From a virus, in IMG/VR virus record IMGVR_UViG_3300034093_004605, positions 1 to 22,854 of that record: DNA of 22,854 nt. The stretch is one strand, 5' to 3'. Both the position numbers and the translations under genes were made by a program. The notes under the pieces were generated by a model. The model did not search any database. It was given only the letters and a program-made list of their open reading frames with translations, and was not told where the DNA came from. Positions 14,310 through 21,581 of the stretch are shown here, piece by piece (position 1 is the first letter of the stretch; every line of letters starts with the position of its first letter).

Positions 14310-15908
14310 ATGCGTAATACTCAAGCTATTGTTGAAGCCATATGTAATCATACATCTTTCAAACCTGAAATTAAAACAGGATTGGTTTTTTTAAAAGAAT
14401 CAAATGTAGATATAGTACATTGGAATGCACTGAATGAGCAAGAAGAAAGAATGATATCTGATAATCCTGCGGTTATAGGTGCATTTAACAGATTTTCCTC
14501 TTCAGTTATTGGACCAGTTGTTAAATCAACACAACCAAAGTCAAATGCAGATTGGATTAAAACCACTCCCTTAACTAATCCAGACATTTTTAAAGAAAAC
14601 ACAAAAAAACAATCTGAAATTGTAAAAGATAAAGTGTATAAAGATGCACACCAGTGGGAACAAACAGGTGATCTTCAAGATACATTTAGAAACATTGAAA
14701 AACATCAAATGACTGATGCAGAAAAACTTGAGGATGAACGTAATTCAGTTGATAATACATATTTAGATATTTTGGCTCAAACAGAGAAGAAAGTTGGGAA
14801 AGAAAATATCAAGACATATATGGAGAAGATTTCTGATGATGTACAGACTTTTGTTACATTAGTAACATTACTTACAGAACAAATTGTAAAAGAAGCTTGG
14901 GTAAATTCACCTTTAACAATACAAAAAGTATTTGGAAATCGTTTATACTTCTTAGAAAATCCTGCATTAGATATAAGAACTAAAAATGTAAATGCATTTG
15001 TCAAAGAAGCTTCGACTGTTTTAAAATTAGCTTTTGATGTTAGTAGTTATTTTGTTTTACAGAATGCAAATGAAGATATACAAAAATCTGTTACAGAAAT
15101 ATGGCAAGATGCAAAAACAGAAACAAGAAAGAAGTTAGATGCAACTCCAATTCCTAAACCAGTTAAGACTATGTTTGCTTTTAATGAAGAAGTTTCTGAC
15201 AATTTTATTACTGAATTAACGAATGCAGTTTGGGAATCTATACCATCTTTGATTGAAACACACGGAGATGATTTCTTTTTAATCATAGAATCACAAACTA
15301 TCCTACCTATTAATGATGCTTTTAATAGTTCAAGATTCCAAAGTTACCATCCATTATTTGAATCTATGTACTATCAATTACAAAGTAAAAAGCCTTTTAA
15401 TTGGTTTTTAGAACTTGAAAAAGTTTTAGTTGATGATAAAGAAATAGAAAAAAATCTTACATATTGTGCAACCGAATTAGTGAAACAGCAATTGGCTAAT
15501 AATGCTGACTATCTGTTTCCAACAGTTGGAAAAGTAGCAGGATTCACCGCACATAAGTTATTACTAGATGCTCAAAACACTGAAGATGGTCTGAGTGAAC
15601 TTTTAGGAGTAAAAGACTCATTATGGATAACATCAGGATATGTACCAGGTACTTTAGGCTTAATTTTATTATTATTTAATGTTGCATCAGCTATGTTATT
15701 TGTAGCATATGCAGAAGACATTGTAGGATTCGATTTAGACAAAGCAAATCCTGAATTAGCAGAACTTCCAATTTGGCAAGCATTTAAAGAAAGTGCATTT
15801 GATTTAAAAGTTGAATATGAAAATAAAAGAACTCAACTTACTCAGCAACAAAAAATCGAAACAACTTCACCAAGAAGTGCAGTACAAACAGGTATAAAAA
15901 TTAAGTAA
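14310..15908 (+). CDS. Unrecognised large protein with one membrane-like segment, 532 aa
   Basis: No family recognised. The N-terminal 150 residues are polar and Asn/Gln/Lys-rich with helical stretches. The middle is mostly helical. Near the C-terminus, residues 449-468 form an unbroken hydrophobic stretch (L-G-L-I-L-L-L-F-N-V-A-S-A-M-L-F-V-A-Y-A) flanked by charged residues, which could be a membrane span or a buried helix. The tail is Gln/Thr/Lys-rich and probably disordered. A candidate late promoter lies directly upstream and baseplate genes follow 3.5 kb later. A virion or injection role is therefore possible but unproven. Codon use matches the neighbours. Confidence 0.78.
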   Translation: MRNTQAIVEAICNHTSFKPEIKTGLVFLKESNVDIVHWNALNEQEERMISDNPAVIGAFNRFSSSVIGPVVKSTQPKSNADWIKTTPLTNPDIFKENTKKQSEIVKDKVYKDAHQWEQTGDLQDTFRNIEKHQMTDAEKLEDERNSVDNTYLDILAQTEKKVGKENIKTYMEKISDDVQTFVTLVTLLTEQIVKEAWVNSPLTIQKVFGNRLYFLENPALDIRTKNVNAFVKEASTVLKLAFDVSSYFVLQNANEDIQKSVTEIWQDAKTETRKKLDATPIPKPVKTMFAFNEEVSDNFITELTNAVWESIPSLIETHGDDFFLIIESQTILPINDAFNSSRFQSYHPLFESMYYQLQSKKPFNWFLELEKVLVDDKEIEKNLTYCATELVKQQLANNADYLFPTVGKVAGFTAHKLLLDAQNTEDGLSELLGVKDSLWITSGYVPGTLGLILLLFNVASAMLFVAYAEDIVGFDLDKANPELAELPIWQAFKESAFDLKVEYENKRTQLTQQQKIETTSPRSAVQTGIKIK

Positions 15909-15912
15909 AATA

Positions 15913-16497
15913 ATGTCTAAACAAAATATTATACTTAGTGAGGGTAAAGTTAATGAGCCACATACAAAAGAAGCCCCAATTGTACTACAATCTATAAATT
16001 GTAAAGCTTTATTTAATAACACAAATAAAACAATAACAATAGAAGTACCTAATGGAGATATATTTGTATCTTCTGCCTCTGCATTTAAATGGGTAGAAGG
16101 TTATCCTAAAAGTATAGGTCTATCACATAAAAGATGTGAGACGGCACTTAATCACTTGATGAATGATAATTTTATTGATGCATATAAAGAGATTTATAAG
16201 TTGCCATATGCTCCTTTTTTTGTATATTTGTTTGAAACAGATAGACCAATGTTGAAAAACTTATCGTATATTACTGATAAAACAAATGAAACTAATAAAG
16301 AAAAAGTTGAAATTTTTATTAAAACGATGATAGAAGAAAAAGAGGAATCTACTAATTTAAAAAAGTCTGATCCAGAAACATATAATTTTATAAAAAAAAC
16401 ATTAGAAAATCAGATATTATATCTAAAAGCTAAATGCGAGGTATTTTACTGGTTTTATCAAGGTCTTCCACAACTTTCTCAATTTGGAATATGGTAA
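15913..16497 (+). CDS. Unrecognised protein, 194 aa
   Basis: No family recognised. A strand-rich N-terminal part (C-K-A-L-F-N-N-T-N-K-T-I-T-I-E-V-P-N-G-D-I-F-V-S) is followed by helices rich in Lys and Glu and an aromatic C-terminus (V-F-Y-W-F-Y-Q-G-L-P-Q). There is no signal or membrane segment. It starts 4 bases after the large unknown gene and ends 1 base before the next ATG, so it probably belongs to the same transcript that starts near 14282. Confidence 0.74.
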   Translation: MSKQNIILSEGKVNEPHTKEAPIVLQSINCKALFNNTNKTITIEVPNGDIFVSSASAFKWVEGYPKSIGLSHKRCETALNHLMNDNFIDAYKEIYKLPYAPFFVYLFETDRPMLKNLSYITDKTNETNKEKVEIFIKTMIEEKEESTNLKKSDPETYNFIKKTLENQILYLKAKCEVFYWFYQGLPQLSQFGIW

Positions 16498-16498
16498 T

Positions 16499-16798
16499 AT
16501 GAGTCAAATACGAAGTTTTGTACTGGGAACTCCAGTAAAAATGTCATGCAAAAAAGATGTAAATAAAACTAACCAAATATTTGCTAAGGTTTTATGTTCA
16601 AATTTAAAAGATGAACATTATTATAGTTGTATTACACCACATGGATCGATTTTCAAAACTCATTTTTCTAATTTACACGAGTTAATAGATGAGTCTGAAC
16701 TTTCAATTTTGAAAGAGTTAGAGAATAACTCAAAAGATTTACAAAACACTATTTATAATAATATATTTACTACCTATTACAATTCTGGAAATCATTAA
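16499..16798 (+). CDS. Small unrecognised protein, 99 aa
   Basis: The start is the ATG at 16499, one base after the preceding stop. An in-frame TTG at 16484 would overlap that gene and is less likely. The protein has a strand-rich N-terminal half (S-F-V-L-G-T-P-V-K-M, then I-F-A-K-V-L-C) that could be a small beta barrel, and a helical acidic C-terminus. It abuts the nuclease gene (TAAATG). No family recognised. Confidence 0.66.
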   Translation: MSQIRSFVLGTPVKMSCKKDVNKTNQIFAKVLCSNLKDEHYYSCITPHGSIFKTHFSNLHELIDESELSILKELENNSKDLQNTIYNNIFTTYYNSGNH

Positions 16799-17920
16799 AT
16801 GTTATATGTTCTTGTTGATGCAAATAATTTCTTCATAAAAAATCTCTTTGCATATAAAAGTGGTATGCGTAAGACAGATAAATTATTTGAAAAAGAAGAA
16901 CAAATAATAGAATATTCTCACATATTAAGCAATTCCATATTTCATTTATTAGAAAAGTTTGAAGGTAAAGTAGGATTTATACTTTGTTTTGATAACAAAA
17001 CATGGCGCAAGTCCTATTATAATTTATACAAAGCACATAGAGAATATGATGATGCTGTAAATTGGGAAGCATATTTTAACTTTGTAGAAGATTATTGTGG
17101 AAAAATTACGAACCTGCATAACATCAATGTATCCAAAATTGAAGGTGGTGAAGCTGATGATTTATTGTATTTATGGTCAAAAAAGCTTAATAGCTCAGGA
17201 TTTGATTGTGTGATAGTTAGTGAAGATAAAGATCTTTTACAGTTAGTTAGAAATACTTCAAAAAATAATTTTACAATAGTTTATAATAACTCATTTAAAA
17301 ATCCTAAAGTATATAAACATCCAGATACTAATTTAAAAGAAGATAATATAAAGTTTGATATATTTAATGCGTCAGATTCTCTATTAAATTCTAGAGTTCT
17401 TGTAAAATGGATTATTCAAGAAGCTGAAGCATTAGAAGACATCGATTTAGAGTATTATTTACTCAAAAAGATACTTATTGGAGATGATGGAGATAATGTA
17501 CCTTCAGTTTGGACATGGGAAATTAAGCCAGGTAAAAAAAAGAGAGTTACTCCATCTATTGCAGATAAAATAATAACAAATTATTTAACAATTAATGAAA
17601 AACCAATTTATTATCTTTTAAATGATTTTGAATTTTTTAAAACATCTCTAGCGGATTCTATTAAATTTATTTTAGGAATACAAATAGATGTAGAGGAATT
17701 AAAAAACAGTATAGAACGGAATTGTAATCTAATGTGTTTACATCATAATTTCATGCCTAAATCTCTTTTAAAAGAATTTCAAAAAAATTACGATGAAACT
17801 ATTGTAGGTAAACTTGAACGTGATACTTTTCTTAAAGGTACTAAATATTTTCAAGATACTAGAGCCAAAGTAGGAAAAATGGACAAACTTGATTCATTTT
17901 TTAATTCATTTGGTGGTTGA
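16799..17920 (+). CDS. rnh: RNase H / 5'-3' flap nuclease (T4 rnh-like)
   Basis: A FEN-family nuclease that removes RNA primers and 5' flaps from lagging-strand fragments. Seen: L-V-D-A-N-N (D7), L-C-F-D-N-K-T-W-R-K (D65), G-G-E-A-D-D-L (E118, D120, D121), S-E-D-K-D-L-L-Q-L (D143, D145) and I-G-D-D-G-D-N-V-P-S-V (D229, D232), the same order and spacing as T4 rnh. All metal-binding acids are present. At 373 residues it is longer than T4 rnh (305). The extra length includes residues about 155-215 between the fourth and fifth motifs. Some T4-type phages place rnh away from the polymerase, as here. It overlaps the next gene by one base (TGATG). Confidence 0.93.
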   Translation: MLYVLVDANNFFIKNLFAYKSGMRKTDKLFEKEEQIIEYSHILSNSIFHLLEKFEGKVGFILCFDNKTWRKSYYNLYKAHREYDDAVNWEAYFNFVEDYCGKITNLHNINVSKIEGGEADDLLYLWSKKLNSSGFDCVIVSEDKDLLQLVRNTSKNNFTIVYNNSFKNPKVYKHPDTNLKEDNIKFDIFNASDSLLNSRVLVKWIIQEAEALEDIDLEYYLLKKILIGDDGDNVPSVWTWEIKPGKKKRVTPSIADKIITNYLTINEKPIYYLLNDFEFFKTSLADSIKFILGIQIDVEELKNSIERNCNLMCLHHNFMPKSLLKEFQKNYDETIVGKLERDTFLKGTKYFQDTRAKVGKMDKLDSFFNSFGG

Positions 17921-18144
17921 TGAAAAGGTTTTCAGTATATGTAAAAATAAAAGGTAAATATACCGAAATATTATTAGCAGAAGGTGTTCAATTTAATAAT
18001 GAAAATATAGCTATTCATGAATTTTTAACATCTACAATTTTAATATTAGACAATATAGATTCAGTATATAGTCATTATTCTATTATTGGAACTATAAGAA
18101 TTAATTGGTTAGATGTAAACATCTATGACAAAAAAATAAATTAA
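17920..18144 (+). CDS. Small unrecognised protein, 74 aa
   Basis: Starts at the ATG overlapping the nuclease stop by one base (TGATG). The sequence is mostly beta strand with alternating hydrophobics (F-S-V-Y-V-K-I-K-G-K-Y, I-L-I-L-D-N-I, I-I-G-T-I-R-I-N-W-L-D-V-N-I-Y), as in a small OB-like or beta-sandwich fold. No cysteine motif, signal or family is recognised. It closes the 14310-18144 cluster. Confidence 0.65.
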   Translation: MKRFSVYVKIKGKYTEILLAEGVQFNNENIAIHEFLTSTILILDNIDSVYSHYSIIGTIRINWLDVNIYDKKIN

Positions 18145-18177
18145 TTCTAAAAATTTTAAAAAAATAATTTTCATTGC

Positions 18178-18186
18178 GATATATAG
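18178..18186 (+). promoter_or_regulatory. GATATATAG element, candidate late promoter
   Basis: This is the one member of the GATATATA(C/G) set ending in G. It lies 44 bases upstream of the ATG at 18231, in an 86 bp gap between an upstream replication-type gene and the S1-like/gp25 pair. A weak Shine-Dalgarno (AAGGA, 18219-18223) sits 7 bases before that ATG. Confidence 0.45.
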
Positions 18187-18230
18187 TGAAGTTATAAAAT
18201 TAATTATTTCTCACTTGCAAGGAAAACAAT

Positions 18231-19385
18231 ATGACGAACAAAATCGTCTCAGATCTTCTTTTAGGTAATTTTGATGATGATCTGCTAGTTATGAGCGATG
18301 AAGCTTATTTAACTAAAATTCTCGAAAATCCTATAATTACTAAAGATCTTCAAACTGGAGCAGTTTACAAAGTTTCTGAAATATTACCTTTTGGAAAAGA
18401 TAGAATAACAATTGTTACTGAAGATTACTGTGAGATAGCCGTCCAATTACGTAAAGAAAAAGAATTCCTAAAACTCATAAATTGTTCAGTAGAACATTTT
18501 ATAGAATCACTCAACAAACCGAACTCTGACATTCAATTGCCTACCCATGTTATGACTGTTAAATATGGTAATGAACTTGAAGGTACATTAATGGGCGCTC
18601 ATATCTATTCTTTAAAACAAGAGCTCTATTCAGAAATTAAAAAACCTGAAAAGATATATATGGCTCAAGTTTTAGAAAGAAACAAAGGTGGATTTTTAGT
18701 AAACGTAAATGGTTTATATGGATTTTTACCTGGATCTCTTGCAGCAGCTAATAGAATCTTAGATTTTGATTTATATTTGAATACTCAAATTCCAGTAATG
18801 GTAGAAGACTTTCTACAAGACTCGGATATGTTTATATTTTCTAATAAGAAATATATCAAAAACATGATTCCTTTAGAAATAGAGAAATTATCAAAAACTG
18901 AAAAGTACAAAGGATCTGTTACTGGTACTTCAAAATTTGGAATATTTATTGAATTCAACACCATTTTGACTGGACTTATTCATACAAGTGAAATGGATAG
19001 AGAACAAATCGAAAATTTCAAAAACGGTACATGGAAAGCAGGGGATGAAATAGAATTTTGGATTAAAGAAATAAAGAATGATAATAGAATAATATTAACA
19101 TTTGTAGATCAAAATTCTATGAATCAAAAGTATGAATCTTTAGCAACTTACGAAGCTGAAATGGAACAGACAGGAAAAAAACCTATTTATTTAGGTCATA
19201 TTGTTTCAGTAAAGCCTAATGTAGTATTAGTAAAAATTGAAGACAATCTCATAGGTGCTTTGGCAGATAAAGATTTTAAAAAATTTAAAATTGCACCTTT
19301 AAAAGTTACTGATGAACTAAGAGTAAAGATTGAAAAAATCGACATCAGTAAACGAAGAATGACATTAAATGTAGTAACGGCATAA
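18231..19385 (+). CDS. Ribosomal protein S1-like protein with several S1 (OB-fold) domains, 384 aa
   Basis: S1 domains bind single-stranded RNA; bacterial bS1 holds mRNA on the 30S subunit. Residues 141-206 (A-Q-V-L-E-R-N-K-G-G-F-L-V-N-V, then G-F-L-P-G-S) match the bS1 module with its hallmark GFLPGS. Residues 225-292 form a canonical S1 repeat (Y-K-G-S-V-T-G, F-G-I-F-I-E-F, G-L-I-H-T-S-E-M, G-D-E-I-E-F-W-I-K-E-I). Residues 319-381 are a third, diverged one. Residues about 40-75 may be a degenerate fourth. Host bS1 usually has four to six domains. It is one base from gp25 and shares its terminator, behind a candidate late promoter, so it appears to be made late. It may redirect translation to phage mRNAs or have been recruited to another RNA or structural role; both are inferred. 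Confidence 0.88.
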   Translation: MTNKIVSDLLLGNFDDDLLVMSDEAYLTKILENPIITKDLQTGAVYKVSEILPFGKDRITIVTEDYCEIAVQLRKEKEFLKLINCSVEHFIESLNKPNSDIQLPTHVMTVKYGNELEGTLMGAHIYSLKQELYSEIKKPEKIYMAQVLERNKGGFLVNVNGLYGFLPGSLAAANRILDFDLYLNTQIPVMVEDFLQDSDMFIFSNKKYIKNMIPLEIEKLSKTEKYKGSVTGTSKFGIFIEFNTILTGLIHTSEMDREQIENFKNGTWKAGDEIEFWIKEIKNDNRIILTFVDQNSMNQKYESLATYEAEMEQTGKKPIYLGHIVSVKPNVVLVKIEDNLIGALADKDFKKFKIAPLKVTDELRVKIEKIDISKRRMTLNVVTA

Positions 19386-19386
19386 T

Positions 19387-19749
19387 ATGGCTATAAGTGA
19401 AATATATTGTAAATTGTCTACAGATCCTTTCTTTGAATCAGATAGGTTAGAAGTAACTAATGATATTGAAGCATTAATCGAAAAAATTAGAATGATTATG
19501 TTTACAAGAAAGGGAGATATTTTAGGAGAACCTGAATTCGGAGTAGATTTGGAAAGATATATTTTTGAAACGTTTTTTGATAGAGGAGCGATTAACTCTG
19601 AACTTAATAATCAACTTGCAAGATATATTCCAGAGTACAATACATTTAATGTTAGTACAAGCGTTAATATTTCAAAGGGAGAATACAGAGATAATATAAT
19701 CATAGATATATTTATAAATCAAGACAAAGTACTTGGTTTTGTAATTTAA
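19387..19749 (+). CDS. 25: Baseplate wedge protein gp25 (GPW/gp25 family)
   Basis: A small lysozyme-fold-derived wedge component that anchors the sheath and baseplate in contractile tails. At 120 residues it has the family length. Seen: an N-terminal region leading to I-E-A-L-I-E-K-I-R-M-I-M-F-T-R-K-G-D with the conserved T-R-x-G-(E/D), then G-E-P-E-F-G-V-D-L (residues about 46-54) and L-E-R-Y-I-F, the hallmark E-P-x-F-G motif. It begins 1 base after the S1-like gene and is followed by a strong terminator, then gp6. Adjacency of gp25 and gp6 is common in T4-type phages outside the coliphages. Confidence 0.93.
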   Translation: MAISEIYCKLSTDPFFESDRLEVTNDIEALIEKIRMIMFTRKGDILGEPEFGVDLERYIFETFFDRGAINSELNNQLARYIPEYNTFNVSTSVNISKGEYRDNIIIDIFINQDKVLGFVI

Positions 19750-19777
19750 CAAAGGGGTCGGTTTCGACCCCTTTTTT
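19750..19777 (+). terminator. Strong intrinsic terminator between gp25 and gp6
   Basis: AAAGGGGTCG (19751-19760) pairs with CGACCCCTTT around a GTTT loop and runs into TTTTTT (19772-19777). The GC-rich core makes it the strongest terminator in the window. It separates two baseplate genes that must be made in fixed ratio, so gp6 needs its own promoter, and the element at 19812 is the candidate. Confidence 0.93.
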
Positions 19778-19811
19778 GTTTTAGATATTTCTGGTAATAC
19801 TTTTAATAATA

Positions 19812-19820
19812 GATATATAC
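19812..19820 (+). promoter_or_regulatory. GATATATAC element, candidate late promoter for gp6
   Basis: The fourth copy of the GATATATA(C/G) element. It ends 15 bases before the gp6 ATG and 34 bases after a strong terminator, so something in this short gap must start transcription. This is the best contextual support for the element being a promoter. Confidence 0.55.
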
Positions 19821-19835
19821 AATATCTTCAAAATT

Positions 19836-21569
19836 ATGTCATATATGAAGCAATTTTTCAAATTAAATAGAATTACATTCCAACGTTTATATGAAGACGC
19901 ACAAACTTGGTTTCAGTCGGTTTATAATTTAAGTAAAGATCAATTTACGCCTGCTTCTCCTTGGGGTCAATTACTAGGGACTTTATTAAATTTAGCTCAG
20001 ATGATAATTTATTATATCGAGGATAGTATTACTGAATTAAATATTAATACAGCCTCAAGAAGGCAATCTATAATTGGGATTGCAGCAATGAATGGGCATT
20101 CTGCAACACGTGCTATAGCAGCAAGAGGTGATATTAATATACAATACTCTGGTCAAAATGTAGATATGTATGGTCAAAGTATAATAATACCTAATTATAC
20201 TAAAATACTTTGTTTAAATAATGGACAAAGCTATATTCTGGATTTAAATCAAGAAGATTTAAGAGTAAATATAACCAATAGTGAAAACATTAAAGTTAAA
20301 ATTATTCAAGGTATTTGGGAAAATCAAACATTTACGGGTACTGGTCAAATATTACAATCATTTGAAGTTAATGTCAGAGGTAGAAAAGAAATAGATAATA
20401 ATTATGTAAAAGTATATGTAAATGGAGAAATATTTCCTAAATATGAATCATTATACGATATACCTAATAATAAACCAGGATGTATTATAAGAACAGGTAT
20501 AACTAGTGGTGTTGACATATTTTTTGGGACAGAAGTTAATGGTAAACTACCCCCAACGGGTTCTACAATACGTGTTGAGTATCTTGTAACAAATGGTTCT
20601 TTCGGTAATATACTTACAAATTTAACTGATATATCACTAAAGTGGGATGAGACAGGTTATGATGTAACAGGTAAGGAAATAGATCTAAATTCAGCTTTAA
20701 ATACAAGTTTAGTTAGTCCTTTGGTCTTTGGATCTGACCATGAACCTATTGAACTAACAAGACTTATAGCTCCCAAAACAAGTAGATCATATGTATTAGC
20801 AAATGCGGAAAATTATTCAATATTTTTACAAAAGATGAATTATTTTAGTGTTGTAGATTGCTTTTCAACATTTGATGATAATGTAGAAGAAGATGATAAT
20901 GTAATTTATATCTTTGCTATTCCAGAAATATTAAATAGAGTAAGAAATAATGAGGACTATTTTACAATACCTCAAGAACAATTTGTCTTGACAGAAAGTG
21001 AAAAAAACTCTATTTATAGAGTATTACAAGAATCTGGACAAATGATAGTTACTACTGCGGTCAAAGTATTAGATCCAGTTATAACAAGATATGTTTTAAA
21101 TATATCAATTATTGTATATGAACGATATGATATTGAAACTATACGAGAAAAGATTGTCGAGAGAATTGCTCAATATTTCTTAAAAAATAAAAGAACTGAT
21201 AGAATTCCAAAATCAGATTTAATTGCTATTATAGAAGCTATTGATGGTATAGATTCAGTCGATTTGTATTTTATAAGTGAATCTAATGAACTTAAAAAAT
21301 ATAATTGGATAGAAGACTTAAAAAGAAATCCAACAGCAACTGAACCAGATGATATAGGTTTAGATGAACATGGTAATATATTAATTGGTAAAAGTGAATT
21401 ACCTATATTACGAGGTGGATGGTCAGATAGAAATCAAATATCTTTTCAAGATAATGCAGACTTAAATGTAACTAGTTCTGTTAATATAGATGTAGCTAAA
21501 ATTACCCCGAAAACAGTAAATCTAGAATTACACTCTTCAGGACTAAAGAATCTAAAAGGATTAAAATAA
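19836..21569 (+). CDS. 6: Baseplate wedge protein gp6 (baseplate J-like)
   Basis: The core wedge protein that forms the inner iris of the contractile baseplate. The N-terminus carries the gp6/baseplate-J signature: S-P-W-G-Q-L-L-G-T-L-L-N-L-A-Q-M-I-I-Y-Y-I-E-D, then I-N-T-A-S-R-R-Q-S-I-I-G-I-A-A-M-N-G-H (residues about 41-88), the segment that packs wedge dimers. The C-terminal part has K-V-L-D-P-V-I-T-R-Y-V-L-N-I-S-I-I-V-Y and a helix leading to G-I-D-S-V-D-L-Y-F-I-S-E (about 412-490), as in T4 gp6. At 577 residues it is slightly shorter than T4 gp6 (660). There is no Shine-Dalgarno before the ATG. The collagen-like gene begins 12 bases after its stop with no terminator between, so they probably share a transcript. 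Confidence 0.9.
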   Translation: MSYMKQFFKLNRITFQRLYEDAQTWFQSVYNLSKDQFTPASPWGQLLGTLLNLAQMIIYYIEDSITELNINTASRRQSIIGIAAMNGHSATRAIAARGDINIQYSGQNVDMYGQSIIIPNYTKILCLNNGQSYILDLNQEDLRVNITNSENIKVKIIQGIWENQTFTGTGQILQSFEVNVRGRKEIDNNYVKVYVNGEIFPKYESLYDIPNNKPGCIIRTGITSGVDIFFGTEVNGKLPPTGSTIRVEYLVTNGSFGNILTNLTDISLKWDETGYDVTGKEIDLNSALNTSLVSPLVFGSDHEPIELTRLIAPKTSRSYVLANAENYSIFLQKMNYFSVVDCFSTFDDNVEEDDNVIYIFAIPEILNRVRNNEDYFTIPQEQFVLTESEKNSIYRVLQESGQMIVTTAVKVLDPVITRYVLNISIIVYERYDIETIREKIVERIAQYFLKNKRTDRIPKSDLIAIIEAIDGIDSVDLYFISESNELKKYNWIEDLKRNPTATEPDDIGLDEHGNILIGKSELPILRGGWSDRNQISFQDNADLNVTSSVNIDVAKITPKTVNLELHSSGLKNLKGLK

Positions 21570-21581
21570 TTATTTTAAGTT

